Positions 23,284 through 34,480 of a stretch of DNA of 64,000 nt are shown piece after piece. Each line of letters starts with the position of its first letter. Within the stretch, counting starts at the first letter, position 1. The notes under the pieces were generated by a model. The model was not told the origin of the DNA. It was given only the letters and a program-made list of their open reading frames with translations, and ran no database searches. The DNA is taken from positions 9,678,174 through 9,742,173 of the forward strand of contig RSEF01000017.1 of assembly GCA_003993805.1 (NCBI GenBank), written 5' to 3'. Origin of the DNA: Himantopus leucocephalus (Eukaryota; Chordata; Aves; Charadriiformes; Recurvirostridae). The translations under genes and the position numbers were made by a program.

Positions 23284-24402
23284 ATGTTTTCTCTTCTCCA
23301 GCTGACACCCTGCAGGCTCCGGACTCACCAGTGGTGCTTCATCCTCTTTAATGTCTTGCTTTTCCACGTGCTGCTTTTTGGAGCAGATTTACTGGAGGAA
23401 TACTTCCTGCGGTCCTTACCTCTTTCTTACACCGATGCGAAGACTCTCGAAATCAGGGAGAAGGCCAGGAAGCTAGATATGGATCCTCTAAAGGCCAATC
23501 TCTCTTACACTGTCAGCAGCGCAGCAACATGCTCCGATCAAGAGGTATTTTTACTCATTCTTGTCTGCAGCAGCCCAGAAAACAGGACAAGGCGCAATGT
23601 GATCAGGCAGACATGGGGCAACGTGACAGACACCAGGGGTTATGCTGTCCTTACTCTGTTCGCTTTAGGAAAGCCGGCGTCAGTAACCACCCAGCTGGAG
23701 ATCAATGAAGAGTCTCAAAAGCACAGAGACATTATTGAAGGCAGTTTCATTGATTCTCCCCAGACGCAGACACAGAAGATGTTGATGAGCATGGAGTGGA
23801 CAGTGACTTTCTGTCCCCATGCCAGGTATATTCTTGAAACAGATGAGGACACATTTGTCGGTATTCCAAGCCTGGCTGGATACTTGCTTAGCTTAACACA
23901 GCTGGAGGACATCTACATTGGGAGGGTCGTTCATCAAGGCGTGCCCAACAGAGACCCCAAAAGCCCTGGCTTTGTTCCCATCCATCAATACTCGGAAGAG
24001 TTTTACCCAGATTACTGCGAAGGGAGCACTTTTGTCATGTCCCAGGACGTCGCTCGCAAGGTGTACGTGGCCGCCAAGGAGGTGGCAGTTTCAGTGCCCC
24101 CCGACATCTTTGTTGGAATCTGTGCTAAGAAAGCTGGCATCACTCCCATTCACAGCTCTCGATTTTCTGGGGAAAAGCACATCAGCTACAATCGATGCTG
24201 CTATAAATTCATTTTCACCTCTTCCAACATGAAAGAGGACGAGTTATTTAAAGACTGGAAGGAAACAAGCGATGGTAAAGATTGCTCATTACTGGAAACT
24301 TACTACGGTCTGGTGTCCTGCAAGGTTTTGACCTATATCGATAAGTTCAAACAGTTTAACTTAGATAGAATTAAAAATGAGGTTCTTCATTTTGCCGATT
24401 AA
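23284..24402 (+). CDS. B3GALT9: Beta-1,3-galactosyltransferase 9-like, family 31 glycosyltransferase
   Basis: One exon of 372 codons. This is a type II membrane protein: a short cytosolic tail, then a hydrophobic anchor at about residues 18-33. GT31 hallmarks follow in order: the R-x-x-IRQTWGN block (residues 101-113), an ETDEDTF block in the position of the acidic DxD metal/UDP-sugar motif (185-191), YPDYCEGSTFVMS (241-253, compare the family's YPxYCxGxGYVLS) and PPDIFVGICAKKAGI (272-286, compare EDVYVGxC). Three N-glycosylation sequons lie at 72, 100 and 113. The family transfers galactose or GlcNAc in beta-1,3 linkage in the Golgi; acceptor and donor are not deducible here. I chose the first Met because it supplies the anchor. 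The first bases (TTTTCTCTTCTCCAG) also resemble a 3' splice site. The symbol rests on sequence similarity plus position beside PSMD5. Confidence 0.85.
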   Translation: MFSLLQLTPCRLRTHQWCFILFNVLLFHVLLFGADLLEEYFLRSLPLSYTDAKTLEIREKARKLDMDPLKANLSYTVSSAATCSDQEVFLLILVCSSPENRTRRNVIRQTWGNVTDTRGYAVLTLFALGKPASVTTQLEINEESQKHRDIIEGSFIDSPQTQTQKMLMSMEWTVTFCPHARYILETDEDTFVGIPSLAGYLLSLTQLEDIYIGRVVHQGVPNRDPKSPGFVPIHQYSEEFYPDYCEGSTFVMSQDVARKVYVAAKEVAVSVPPDIFVGICAKKAGITPIHSSRFSGEKHISYNRCCYKFIFTSSNMKEDELFKDWKETSDGKDCSLLETYYGLVSCKVLTYIDKFKQFNLDRIKNEVLHFAD

Positions 24403-24603
24403 GCTTTAACTTTTGTGAAGTCTGATTTTCTTGTCCCAGCTGGTTTATCCTGTTAACATTCAGCAATAACAATCTCCTCTCAACGTTTGCTCTCTTCAAC
24501 AGCAAATGAATTCTCAATGCTACAGCGTTACAGCAGCAGGAGAACTGGATATACTCTAGCTACGTAACTACCTACAAGTACATGCTACAAGTAAAAAAAA
24601 ACA

Positions 24604-24609
24604 AATAAA
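24604..24609 (+). terminator. B3GALT9: Polyadenylation signal AATAAA of the glycosyltransferase gene
   Basis: The canonical hexamer lies about 200 bases after the stop codon, in an A-rich context. It is the first one downstream and the likely 3' end of a short UTR. Confidence 0.6.
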
Positions 24610-24629
24610 AGAGTATTCCAAGAAACTTT

Positions 24630-25850
24630 GCCTATATCCAGTGTTTTCCACAGTTTTGAAGTCCTCTACCTTATGCCAAAACTCCTGCTACGATTTCATC
24701 GGAGTGAGGCATCACCTACTTCCAAAGTATTTTGTAACAAAGGGGAATCTTTCCTTCCGCAAAAGGGAGCTACTTCAGAGCAGCCTGTTCGACAGCACCA
24801 GTGAAACCGCAGAACAGCTTAGGGCGGGAACAGACATTGAACCACCATGGAAATTGCTCAGGTGAACAGCCCGGGGAGATTCTAAGCAAGAAATCTAACT
24901 CACCTGTTAAAGAATCGTGTATTTCTGTCAGTCGTGGTATCAGAGAAACACTGACACAAGCAGCTCAATGACACAGCGTGCTGGAGAACAGCATCAGCAG
25001 TGAAGTCAGAACAAATTCACCGGCGTACTGGTAACACCAACCTTATTCAAAATGTAAAAATTCCCCAAATTAAGAACCAGCCACAGAACACAACCCCACC
25101 CGTGCCCACATCCTCCAGATCAACTCGACCACATCAGCTCTTTCGGCAGCGGGAGGACAAGCTGGACAGGTTAGTTCTATAGTTGTGACAGACACACATG
25201 GGAAAAGACACACGGGCACCTTGGAGGGCACCAGCTACTCTTCCCGCTGTGACAGAAGGAATCGGAGGAGTGCGCCAAAGGATCCACAGTTCTTAAGCAC
25301 CAAGTTATGCTGCTTGTTAACCACAGTCAAATGATGAGTTTTGGCTTGGGGAGGTTTTTTGGGGCAATTTTTGTTTGCGTTTTTTAAACCAAGTTCATCA
25401 CGTTTAGCATGTTACCTCAATTCTCATTCTCCATCATCCCATTTCTGGTTTTTCCTCAAGTATTTGGTTTTTCCTGTTACTTTACAGGGGAGAGGACAGG
25501 ACAACATGCTTAAATTTTTCCATTGTATATAACACACACCAGCAGCAACATGTAAACCACACAGCAACATACAGGATGGGTAGAGAACTACATGTGAGTA
25601 ATAAGGGGTAAGCATCTGATCAATTAATCAGAATGTTGAGCTCAAAGCTCAACAAAATAAAGCATATGTGCATATATAAAAAATCCTCTTGTTTGGCATC
25701 TCTGTGTATTCTAAAATATTGTATCTGGCAAACGTACCATGCAAAGCAGATGCTAAAGACTTAGCACAAAGAGTGGCCTTCAAAAGCAACAGCTGAAAAC
25801 ACACACGGAAGAGACTCATGAATTGCAGAAAATGTTTATATATTGATTTC
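24630..25850. other. Intergenic region between two converging 3' ends
   Basis: This lies between the glycosyltransferase 3' end (plus strand) and the presumed PSMD5 3' end (minus strand). No gene, RNA gene or clear repeat is seen. Confidence 0.5.
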
Positions 25851-25862
25851 TTTTACTGAGAT

Positions 25863-27608
25863 TTTATTATACGGCTCATACAGAGCTACCAGCACACAAA
25901 GCCACCTAAATTAACACAGCTGAACTGTCCAATACGAGTGCAAACTAAGGACTTCTATATTCTTTTCATTTCCGTTTTAGCGCTTTCATGTTTTTTCCGG
26001 ACGCAGGATTCATGAAGCTTCTGTGCTCTCTCCGTTCACAAATGAGACACTGTGTACTGCGTTTCTCACTAGCAGATGTTTATTATGCATATCTAGGATG
26101 AAAGCGTCAGCAGCAGTATAATGTTTGACGACAACTTTTGTACATATTAGATCATAAGCAACAAGGCAGATCACCTGCATTCAGACAGCTTATTAAACAT
26201 TAAGGGATCTTCCCCAAGTACCCTGCTCTTCTGAGCCCGCTTTGACTCCTTGCCAGCAATTTTTGGCAGGCAATACCATCACCTCTGCCGCAGCTCAAAG
26301 CTACAAGCAACAAGCGAGTTACTGCACACCTAGATCATCCTGCTCCACTTGGCAGAGCGGGGACACAGGGCGAGTGCTTTCCAGAGCAGTATACCTGACC
26401 TGACACACTACTAAAGTAAGCCCACAAGTAGTAATTCCATGTTTTATTACGCTCCCCCCAGATATTCCTCAGATTTGTTTCTTACGTCCTCAACAAAAAT
26501 AGCATAAACCTTTTGTATAAAGTACATTGTGGTCTCTGTTTATGGACAAAGACTTCCCATGTCACTACAGCGTCCAGCTAGTCTTGCATCTCATCCACAG
26601 CTAGCTGACCATCTTCAAAAGAAGATTACAACTTTGTAAAGTACTATTCAGTTCATGCTATTAAACCTGAAAGCTTTATGTTCTTACCCCTTTTATTCTA
26701 GCTCAGGCAACTAAAATCATACTTTTTTTTTTTAAATAACACTTAATATTTTTAAAAAATTATCTGTTAAAAAATAGTGTAAACAATTTAAGATTTGGTT
26801 CTGAAGTAGACTTGTAGTGCTATAGCTCATGCTCCTTTTGAGCAGTTAAACTGAGCTGTCATACAAAGTCGCAGTCAACAAGGGAGACAAAGCTCCCAAT
26901 TTGGTTTTATACACTAGAGCGTGCATTTAGTTGTCTTTAAAAGGGCTAAAAGCTTTTCTTCATCCTCAGCATAAAGTGTAAACAATATTTAGGATTATTT
27001 ATTCAAGCAAGATTCACATCCAGCAAATTGAAAATAGAAGAGAATCCAGTTCATACTCCCTCATGTGGGCAGAATGTTACTAGCTTATTCTTCCCAACAG
27101 GGTTTCTGACAGAATAGGACCGGCTAAAAGAGTACATTCCATGCAAGTGCCAAGTTTGGCAGATACAAAAAAAAAATTAAAAAAGAGAAACTATGGCAGC
27201 ATCTGAGGTTACAAACCTCGAGGTGTTTTGGTGTTTGTTTTTTTAATTGTAACTGTGATCTACTGAGAAAACAGGACAGGAACTCCAAGCCCAAGAACAT
27301 TTTAACTAAACACTGATTAATTTCTGCAAAATAAAACACAGTCAGCAGTTGACAGAGTGCTTACCTTGGTTACTTGTCTCACGACAGTACACAGAGAACT
27401 TCTGCCGTGACATTCTATGGGAAATTATGCTGTGCCCTATAGGTTTTGATTTGCTCTCATAAACCTCATTTCAAATAGAGTCGAAGTGCTTCACATTCCT
27501 TTAAAGAGACAATCTTAGACTCCAGTGTGGAGAGTCTTTACACCTTATATCTTAACACCTATTTCAGTAACATGGTTTGCGAGAAGGGGAGCCAAGACAT
27601 CAATGACA
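25863..27608 (-). other. PSMD5: PSMD5 3' untranslated region with several candidate polyadenylation signals
   Basis: AT-rich, gene-free sequence follows the PSMD5 stop codon. AATAAA hexamers on the minus strand occur at 26998-27003, 26692-26697, 26443-26448, 26079-26084 and 25863-25868, so alternative 3' ends between about 0.6 and 1.75 kb are plausible. Which are used cannot be told from sequence alone. Confidence 0.45.
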
Positions 27609-30600
27609 TTATTCTGCTCCTTCCACGGCTGTAGTAGAAACTGCCTTAACATAATAAGGGCCTTCACGCAAGTAAGCCCTAAGCCTCAAGTAATACTGAT
27701 TTCCAAAGATTTCCGCAATTGTTTTAGAGTTTACAAGGGCCTTAACAAGTTCATATTTGGCATCCTTCGAAGATTTGTCAGGCTCCACAGATCTGTCTAC
27801 AATGTACTCCACAAACCCTGGAGTGTCAAGCATCAACTTCTGGGCCCACGGTTGGTTTGCAATAGCCTAAACATGAAGACAAAAGAGGGGAGAGGGGGGA
27901 AACACCTCATTTTAAAAACCCCAAAAACGGTTACACAGTAGGCTGTTACACAAATAGCCAAGAAACAGAAAAAATGCAATGGGGCATTCATTCTACACAG
28001 TAGTTACACAAGCACCACTCAAATCAAGCAGCAGGGTTTAACACTGGAAAACAAGTACAGCTCAGTGCTTATCTTTAAAGTTTTAAGTGAATTATCACAG
28101 CAGTGCTTCTGACATCGAAGCAGCACCCTAAGCATCCCTGTTGCTTTTTCTTTTCCTCTTCAATTTATAAGAAAATCAGCATTACAGACATGACATGTCT
28201 GCTGCATTATTTAAATGGTGAATGCAAGTGGGGCACAATGAAAAAGGCCTTACTTCTGACCACTTCAGGGCTTCAACAAGAAGTCTGTGGCATTCACTTA
28301 AAAAAATCTGAGACCAAATGGCAATACAACTCACTATCTGATCTTGAAAAACAAAAAAGCACTTACAGTAAACACCCGTAAAGCCCCACAGTGGAGATCA
28401 GGGAATGGCTGAGTACTGATGCTCCTGAAGAGCTCCAACGGCTGGCTAGACAAGGATGCGAACCATGATTCAGTCATTCTTAAAAGGTCTTCTGTCTGCT
28501 GCTCTGGCTATAGACATCAGAGAAATGTGCGGAAATGAAAGAGTTTGATTAGGATTACGCAAAGCTTTCAAGTTTTGAGTATATGTTCAACAGCTAAGGA
28601 AGTTATTCAAAACAGACCACCAGCAGAGTAAACTGAAATAGTTCAAATTTTCAACTTGTTTTCATGAATGAAGAAATGGCCTTCTATATTTCATTTAGCT
28701 TGGAGGACAGATTTAAATAAATTGATTTTGATACACGAGATAACTGCTGTGCTGGAGTGCAGCCCTGCAAGACAAATGAAAATGGCTTACTTGCTCATTT
28801 AGAGCTACACTATTAAAACCAGATCACTGGATCTAAAGATCACACCCAGGGATTAGAGCAGTTTGCCACTATCTCTTTATTAAACTGTTTACTCTCATTC
28901 CCTTGCCAATGATGTCTTGACTTCATGTTTTATAAACAGATTTCAGAACACCTGGCTTCTTACAAACTCAAACTTTAAGCAAACAAATAAATCAGGGAAT
29001 TTCAAAACAGTAAAGTTAATGACTTGGAATACTAGAAAGCTACCACTTCTACCTAGGCTAGATGCTGCAAAAGGTCTTCACACAATTAGTCAGATGCACA
29101 ATACTGTCATTCTTGTAGAATTAAAAAAAAAAAAAAACAAAGAAAAGAGACAACAAACCAAACCACAAACTTACAGGCAAGTAAAGAAGAGATGAAATTG
29201 CATCCAAGCATCGAAGTCGTAACTCTGTGGGGGCATTCTTTGCCTGGTGCCCTATTCTGTTTAACAGATTTTGAAATCTACTTCCTTTAAAAAAAACAAA
29301 CAAACAAAGTGCTTTTAATTCAGACAAACCTCTACAGGAGTACAGAGTTACCTGTCAGTCACATTATATTACATTAACTGGTAGAAAGTGTATTGTACAT
29401 TAAACAATGTACAATAGGCACCTTCTTGATCTACTATAATACAAGTGTAAGATTCTCTTGGCTTCATATGGATCTAAGATAGACAAATCCAAAGCTTTTA
29501 CGCTAGTTCTCCAGACTGCCCAAACATTTCCAAAAAGGAAGTTATGTGTCACAGATAACCAAGTTATCTTGGGAAGCGTGGACCCTAGTACACTTGTTAT
29601 TAGAAATCTTCAATCCCATTCTACAATGCTCCAATACTTATCTGCTAATACAAATTTTTCACTTAAAAAAAAAGTTTGGACTAGCAGCAAGAAGCATAGC
29701 ACCTACTTTGAATCCTCTGAACAGTTTTACATTAAGAGCAACAATGCAGTCTTTACAGAAAGCATCATTACATGATCATTCATGTTTTTCTAATTCTGCT
29801 AAGAAGGTCATGACATCAGTAGAAACAGAGGAATCTAAAATAACACAACTACTGACGATTCATATGATGCAGCTCACTGGAAAATAGTAATTTGAATTTG
29901 CGATACCAGAATTCTAGCTGCCAGGCACTTCACACTGCCATGCCTGGCAAGACAGTTAAAAAACACCTTATCTGCTATGGCACAGCTATTCAGACACCCT
30001 TGATTATTAGATAAATAAATACATTTTTCAATGCCTTTCTCTATTACACCAAACAAATTCACTCTTGTACATTATGACATACTGAAAAAGTTTTATTAAA
30101 GAAAAAAACCCAACAATACTAACTAGTTTTCTGTAAAACCTGTTTGCCTTCCACATTTGATCCCAGGATTCCTAGCGTGTCCACAGCTACTCCAATCATG
30201 GTTGGATCATGACTTTCTGCCATTTCAAAGACTTTTTCCATGAAGACAGGGTATCGTTCACAGATCTGCTGTGGACTGTCTACAACAGCCAGATTTCCAA
30301 AAAATTTAACAAATCCTGAGAGAACAAGACAAAAAAAAAAAGCATTCAGGGTGGAAGAAAAGTAACTTTAGCTATGTTAAAATTAAACATGCATTAACAT
30401 ACGGTTGTTTCACTGCTAAACTAATGTTATTAAATCTGAATACTGTTTGTGAAAGGCATCAGAATAAGGACAGAACTAAGGAAGCAGTCAGTATTTTGGA
30501 AGTTAATTCATGAAGTTACAGCTGTCTTCTTGAATTTATAAACAAGACTACAATAACACAAACTTCAAACCCGAAGTACAGTCTCTCCAGATCTTACTTG

Positions 30601-33600
30601 TACTGCCACTGAGTATTATTATTTGTGTATCATACTGTCCTTCAGCATTTTTCGTACACATCCAACATACACATTCTAATATTCAAAAATTCACACGAGC
30701 TTTCAAAACAGAGGCTTAATAGTCCTCTTAATTTAACTCATTAAAAAAAGTGAACACTAGAAACAAGAAATACATGATATAACCTGGTAAATAGAAGCCT
30801 GAGAAGGGATCAGACTCTGCACCAACGATGATGTTCGAAATTTTATCAATAATTCCTTGTTGAGCAAGATACTGACGCCCATGTGGAGTGTGGGCCAGTG
30901 AAGTCACCATCTCTATACACGTAGCTCTGTAACAACAAAGTTATTTTAGCCTATTTCAGATGGGTTTTTGAAGTACTTGGTGATTAAGAAAAAACAGGTT
31001 TTCTACCCTTAAGACAAAAGCCAAACAAATGAAAAAAACCCAAAACCCAAACTACCCCAACTGTCCAACACTCCTCCAAGCTCACTCAGCTATCTTACTT
31101 TAGGTGTATAGTTGGAAAGCATTCTGAAGTGCTTACATTGCAGCCCAGCATTACAATTATCACAGCATACTGGGGAAACTTCATCTTGGTTCTCAAATTT
31201 AAGTATACAGTATTTTACACTCAAGGCTGTTTAAGAAGAGGCAGATAAAGTGTGTTCCTGAAAAGGGTTTGACGAGAAACACACACAAATATGTTTAAGG
31301 ACTGTTATTTTAAGACTGAACTTCAGAGTTTTAACAGTGGAGGAAATCTCATTAGCAAACTCACTGCCAACGTACCTGACCAGCACATCATCTCCAGTCA
31401 GCTCTCCAATTAACTCTGATATTAATCCACTGTTAGCACAGTAATTTAGCGAATCTGCTGACACCGAAGAAATCTCAACAATTAACTAAATAAAAGCATG
31501 GGGGAAAAAAAGGATGGTTTATAAAAATATTATAACGTTAACAATTCACACTAATGCCCAAATACATCTTATAATGCTGACTAACCCTACATATATTAAA
31601 TACAGATTTTCATGATGTTTTCATAAGTAACCTAAATGTTTGCTTGAAACAATTTCATAAGGAGTTCCAAGTTTATAGCACATGCATTTGATGTCTATAC
31701 ACAGTCATCTTTTCTTCAGAGGATCATCACTGCTATCCCCATTAAGCTCTACGATGACTGAATTGTATTATTTCTCCTTTGCCATACATATCTAGACTGA
31801 CACACTTGGCATCTCTCAGTCTCTTCCCCAGTCCAGAAGTTTCAATAGCACTTCACATCCAAGTGTTGAGAGACTGCAGCAGCTATTTTTCTTTTACTTT
31901 CAGAGAACCAAACATTTTATTGTATCTTTAGTAACCCTGTGTAGCCCTTCCAATGCCCTAGGGACAACAAGCTAGAAAATAAAAGATGTAAACAGTACTT
32001 CACACCTTTGTACCATAAACTGAGAACTTATGTCATTATTTGAGGACCAACACTGCTTTGCTCTTCCTGCTCCTTTCTTATCTTGACAAAACACAGACAG
32101 GAAGAAAAGTTTATAAAGCAGTGATGAATACTAATTTAAAAGCAAGCCATAAAATCCAGATTGTAATTGAGAACTACGGTCCAAGAGAAATGCACTATCA
32201 TGTCATTCAAATGGTAACATTGATCGCATTCCTACCTCGTATACTCTGTATCGAACAATATCATTTGTTGCCATGACATTTTTCAAGTCACTCAACAAAT
32301 TGCTCACAAATAAAGCCTCTAATCCATCTTGCGTCTGTGCTATTCTTGAGAGAGATTTGATGGCCTGGAAACAAAAACAGCAACATATTATAAGAAAAAC
32401 ACAAAGAGAAGAAAATCCAAGACAATCTGACTTAGTTTCACTGTTCTTTACTAACATATTAAATCATGTTACGCATCTAAAATTTTAATTGTGATTCACT
32501 TTTCAATGAGAATTACCATATCACTGAAAACGGCTTGTTATGGTTACTGTGATCGAAGTCTCTGGCATTAAATTCAGATCTATGAGTTCACTTTGGCATC
32601 AACAGCTACTGGAAGATAACAGTTCTAAGTAAATTTTCTATCACACCTAAGTAACTTCTGGGCTTCGGGCACCTACATGATTATAGCACTTTTCAAGCAG
32701 TGTAAGCTCTCTTTTTAGGGAAAAAGAAGAGCAGAGAGGAGCAGAGGCTGGCACCTCAGACACAGTAGAAAAGGTGTTTTGTACAGTGCCTACATCACTT
32801 TGTAGAGGAAGAAAAAAAGAAAGCAATGCTTACCTCTTTAGCCACTGCTATTTTCTCTCCGCCAATGCAATTTATTATTTGCCGTAATAGTTCAGGACTG
32901 TTGAGAATTTCTGTAACAGCATCTGAATTTTCAACAATCCTCCCAACCTAAAGATGTGATTAAATAATTATAGCAACTAACATTAAAACAGATTTTTTCC
33001 ACTATAAGGACATTCAGGCACTGGAACAGCTACCCAGACAGACAGAATCACTATTTCTGGAGATACTCAAAACTCAACTGGACAATACCCTGAGCAGCCT
33101 GCTGCAAGCTGGCCCCGCTTTTAGCTGGGAGCTGGACCTGAAACCTCTGTAAGTCCATTCAGAACTACAGTGTTTGACAATTCTTTTCTTTTAAATTAAT
33201 GCAACAAGTGTCAAGTTACTAGAGCCTACTCCTCTTCAGTATTTCCACAATATTGTTCAAAGTATCCTGAATATCAGAATGTTGCTGCACTTAATCCTTA
33301 TGGCAGTTGCCACTGCTGGCTTGGAAAGCTTTATTCAGAACATGGGACAGAAGATTCATTTACAAGTTACTTCTATCAAGACATTGTTTTATACCTTATG
33401 TTTAACAAATGCATCATGAAGCATTATATACCAACACACTGTGCAGTATTTATCCAAAATTGCATGAGCACGTAAGAGCACAATTCCTGCAGGTAACACT
33501 TGATGTAGCGCTTTTGTCACAAGCTAGGACATGAAACAACAGTAACAGATTAGGACTAACCCAGCCTGGCTCAAAACAGAGCTCTGCCCCCTCCTCCTGG

Positions 33601-34135
33601 AAGAAAACACTGTACCTGAGATATGGTGAGGATTTTCACAGAGTCGTCGGGGTGGAAAAGCCCTTTCTGAAGCTCTTCTCTCAGGTTCTGGATCACATAG
33701 ACCGGGTCCAGGGCCTGCAGGAGCCTCTCCAGGATGGAAACACACGCAGATACCTGCTCCCTGGCCGGGACAGAGACAAACCCAAGCCCTTCAGGAGGGA
33801 GACGCCACCGGGTGCTCCCAAATCCTCAGCTGCGCTAGCCCGCGCCCTGAAGAAGGGCAAGGAAGGAGGCGGGGTAGCAGCAGGAGCCACCGTGCTCCGG
33901 GGTAGAGGGAGAGGGGAGGCGGCCAAGCCGGGTCAGGCCCGCGGCGCCGGGCCGTCGCTCACCGGTCACTGACGCTGAGGAGGGCGAAGAGCGCTCCCAG
34001 GTGGTCGTCGCTGAGGCGGGCGCGGAGGGCTGCGGGCGGCACGGCCTGCACGGCGAGCCGCAGGGCCCGCAGCTCCTCCAGCGGCGCCTCCCGCCTGGCC
34101 GCCCGCTCCAGCAGCTCCACCACCGCCTCCGCCAT
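27609..34135 (-). CDS. PSMD5: 26S proteasome non-ATPase subunit 5 (assembly chaperone S5B)
   Basis: Ten coding exons, all with GT/AG junctions and continuous phase: 33963-34135, 33616-33760, 32834-32947, 32236-32364, 31376-31485, 30784-30926, 30124-30315, 29175-29284, 28367-28507 and 27609-27866. They sum to 1515 bases, giving 504 residues, the same length as the human protein. The product is an all-helical HEAT/armadillo-like protein that binds the Rpt1-Rpt2 ATPase pair and acts as a cytosolic chaperone in assembly of the 19S regulatory particle; in mammals high levels hold back 26S assembly. Recognisable blocks include [14 protein letters not shown] (exon 2), [12 protein letters not shown] (exon 3), [11 protein letters not shown] (exon 4), [22 protein letters not shown] (split exon 6 block) and the conserved C-terminal [15 protein letters not shown]. 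The start ATG lies inside a YY1-like element. No frame damage is seen. Intron 2 carries a CR1 relic. Confidence 0.97.
33000..33175 (+). mobile_element. Degraded CR1 LINE fragment, in PSMD5 intron 2
   Basis: The text follows the CR1 3' region: 'GCACTGGAACAGCTACCCAGA', 'GGAGATACTCAAAACTCAACTGGACA' and 'CTGAGCAGCCTGCTG' in order, then a worn tail. Its orientation is opposite to PSMD5. It is non-functional. Confidence 0.75.
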
Positions 34136-34336
34136 CTTGGCGCCGCCGGAAAGCCTCGCGAGAGCCCGCCGCCCCTAGCAACCGCCGCGCCGTCGCCAAG
34201 GGCCCCTTTCGCGTCCGCCGCGTCGTAAACAAAATGGCGGTCGCGCCTTGCCCCCTCTAGGCTCCGCCCTCCTCGCGCTCTGATTGGACAGACGCGCGAG
34301 GGGCGGTGCTAGGGCGGGGCCGGGGCGGGGCGGGGC
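33640..34336 (-). promoter_or_regulatory. PSMD5: PSMD5 CpG-island promoter with CCAAT, GC boxes and YY1-like elements
   Basis: CpG-rich sequence spans exons 1-2 and the region upstream of them. Upstream of the start (higher coordinates) are an inverted CCAAT box at 34277-34285 (reads GTCCAATCA on the minus strand) and clustered GC boxes at 34301-34336, which run into an assembly gap. A YY1-type AAGATGGCGG element on the minus strand overlaps the start codon (about 34129-34138), and a second, AAAATGGCGG on the plus strand, lies at about 34231-34240. There is no TATA box. Transcription probably starts between about 34150 and 34240. Confidence 0.65.
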
Positions 34337-34436
34337 NNNNNNNNNNNNNNNNNNNNNNNNNNNNNNNNNNNNNNNNNNNNNNNNNNNNNNNNNNNNNNNN
34401 NNNNNNNNNNNNNNNNNNNNNNNNNNNNNNNNNNNN
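34337..34436. other. Assembly gap, 100 N
   Basis: Exactly 100 N. The gap truncates the GC-box cluster of the PSMD5 promoter on one side and a CR1 element on the other. Confidence 0.99.
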
Positions 34437-34480
34437 CTTAAAGGTCTTTTCCAACCTAAATGATTCTATGATTCTATATT
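34437..34480 (+). mobile_element. CR1 LINE 3' terminus, truncated by the gap
   Basis: The sequence begins 'AAGGTCTTTTCCAACCTAAA' and ends in two ATTCTATG-like units, the diagnostic 3' end of avian CR1 elements. Its upstream part is lost in the adjacent gap. Confidence 0.85.
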
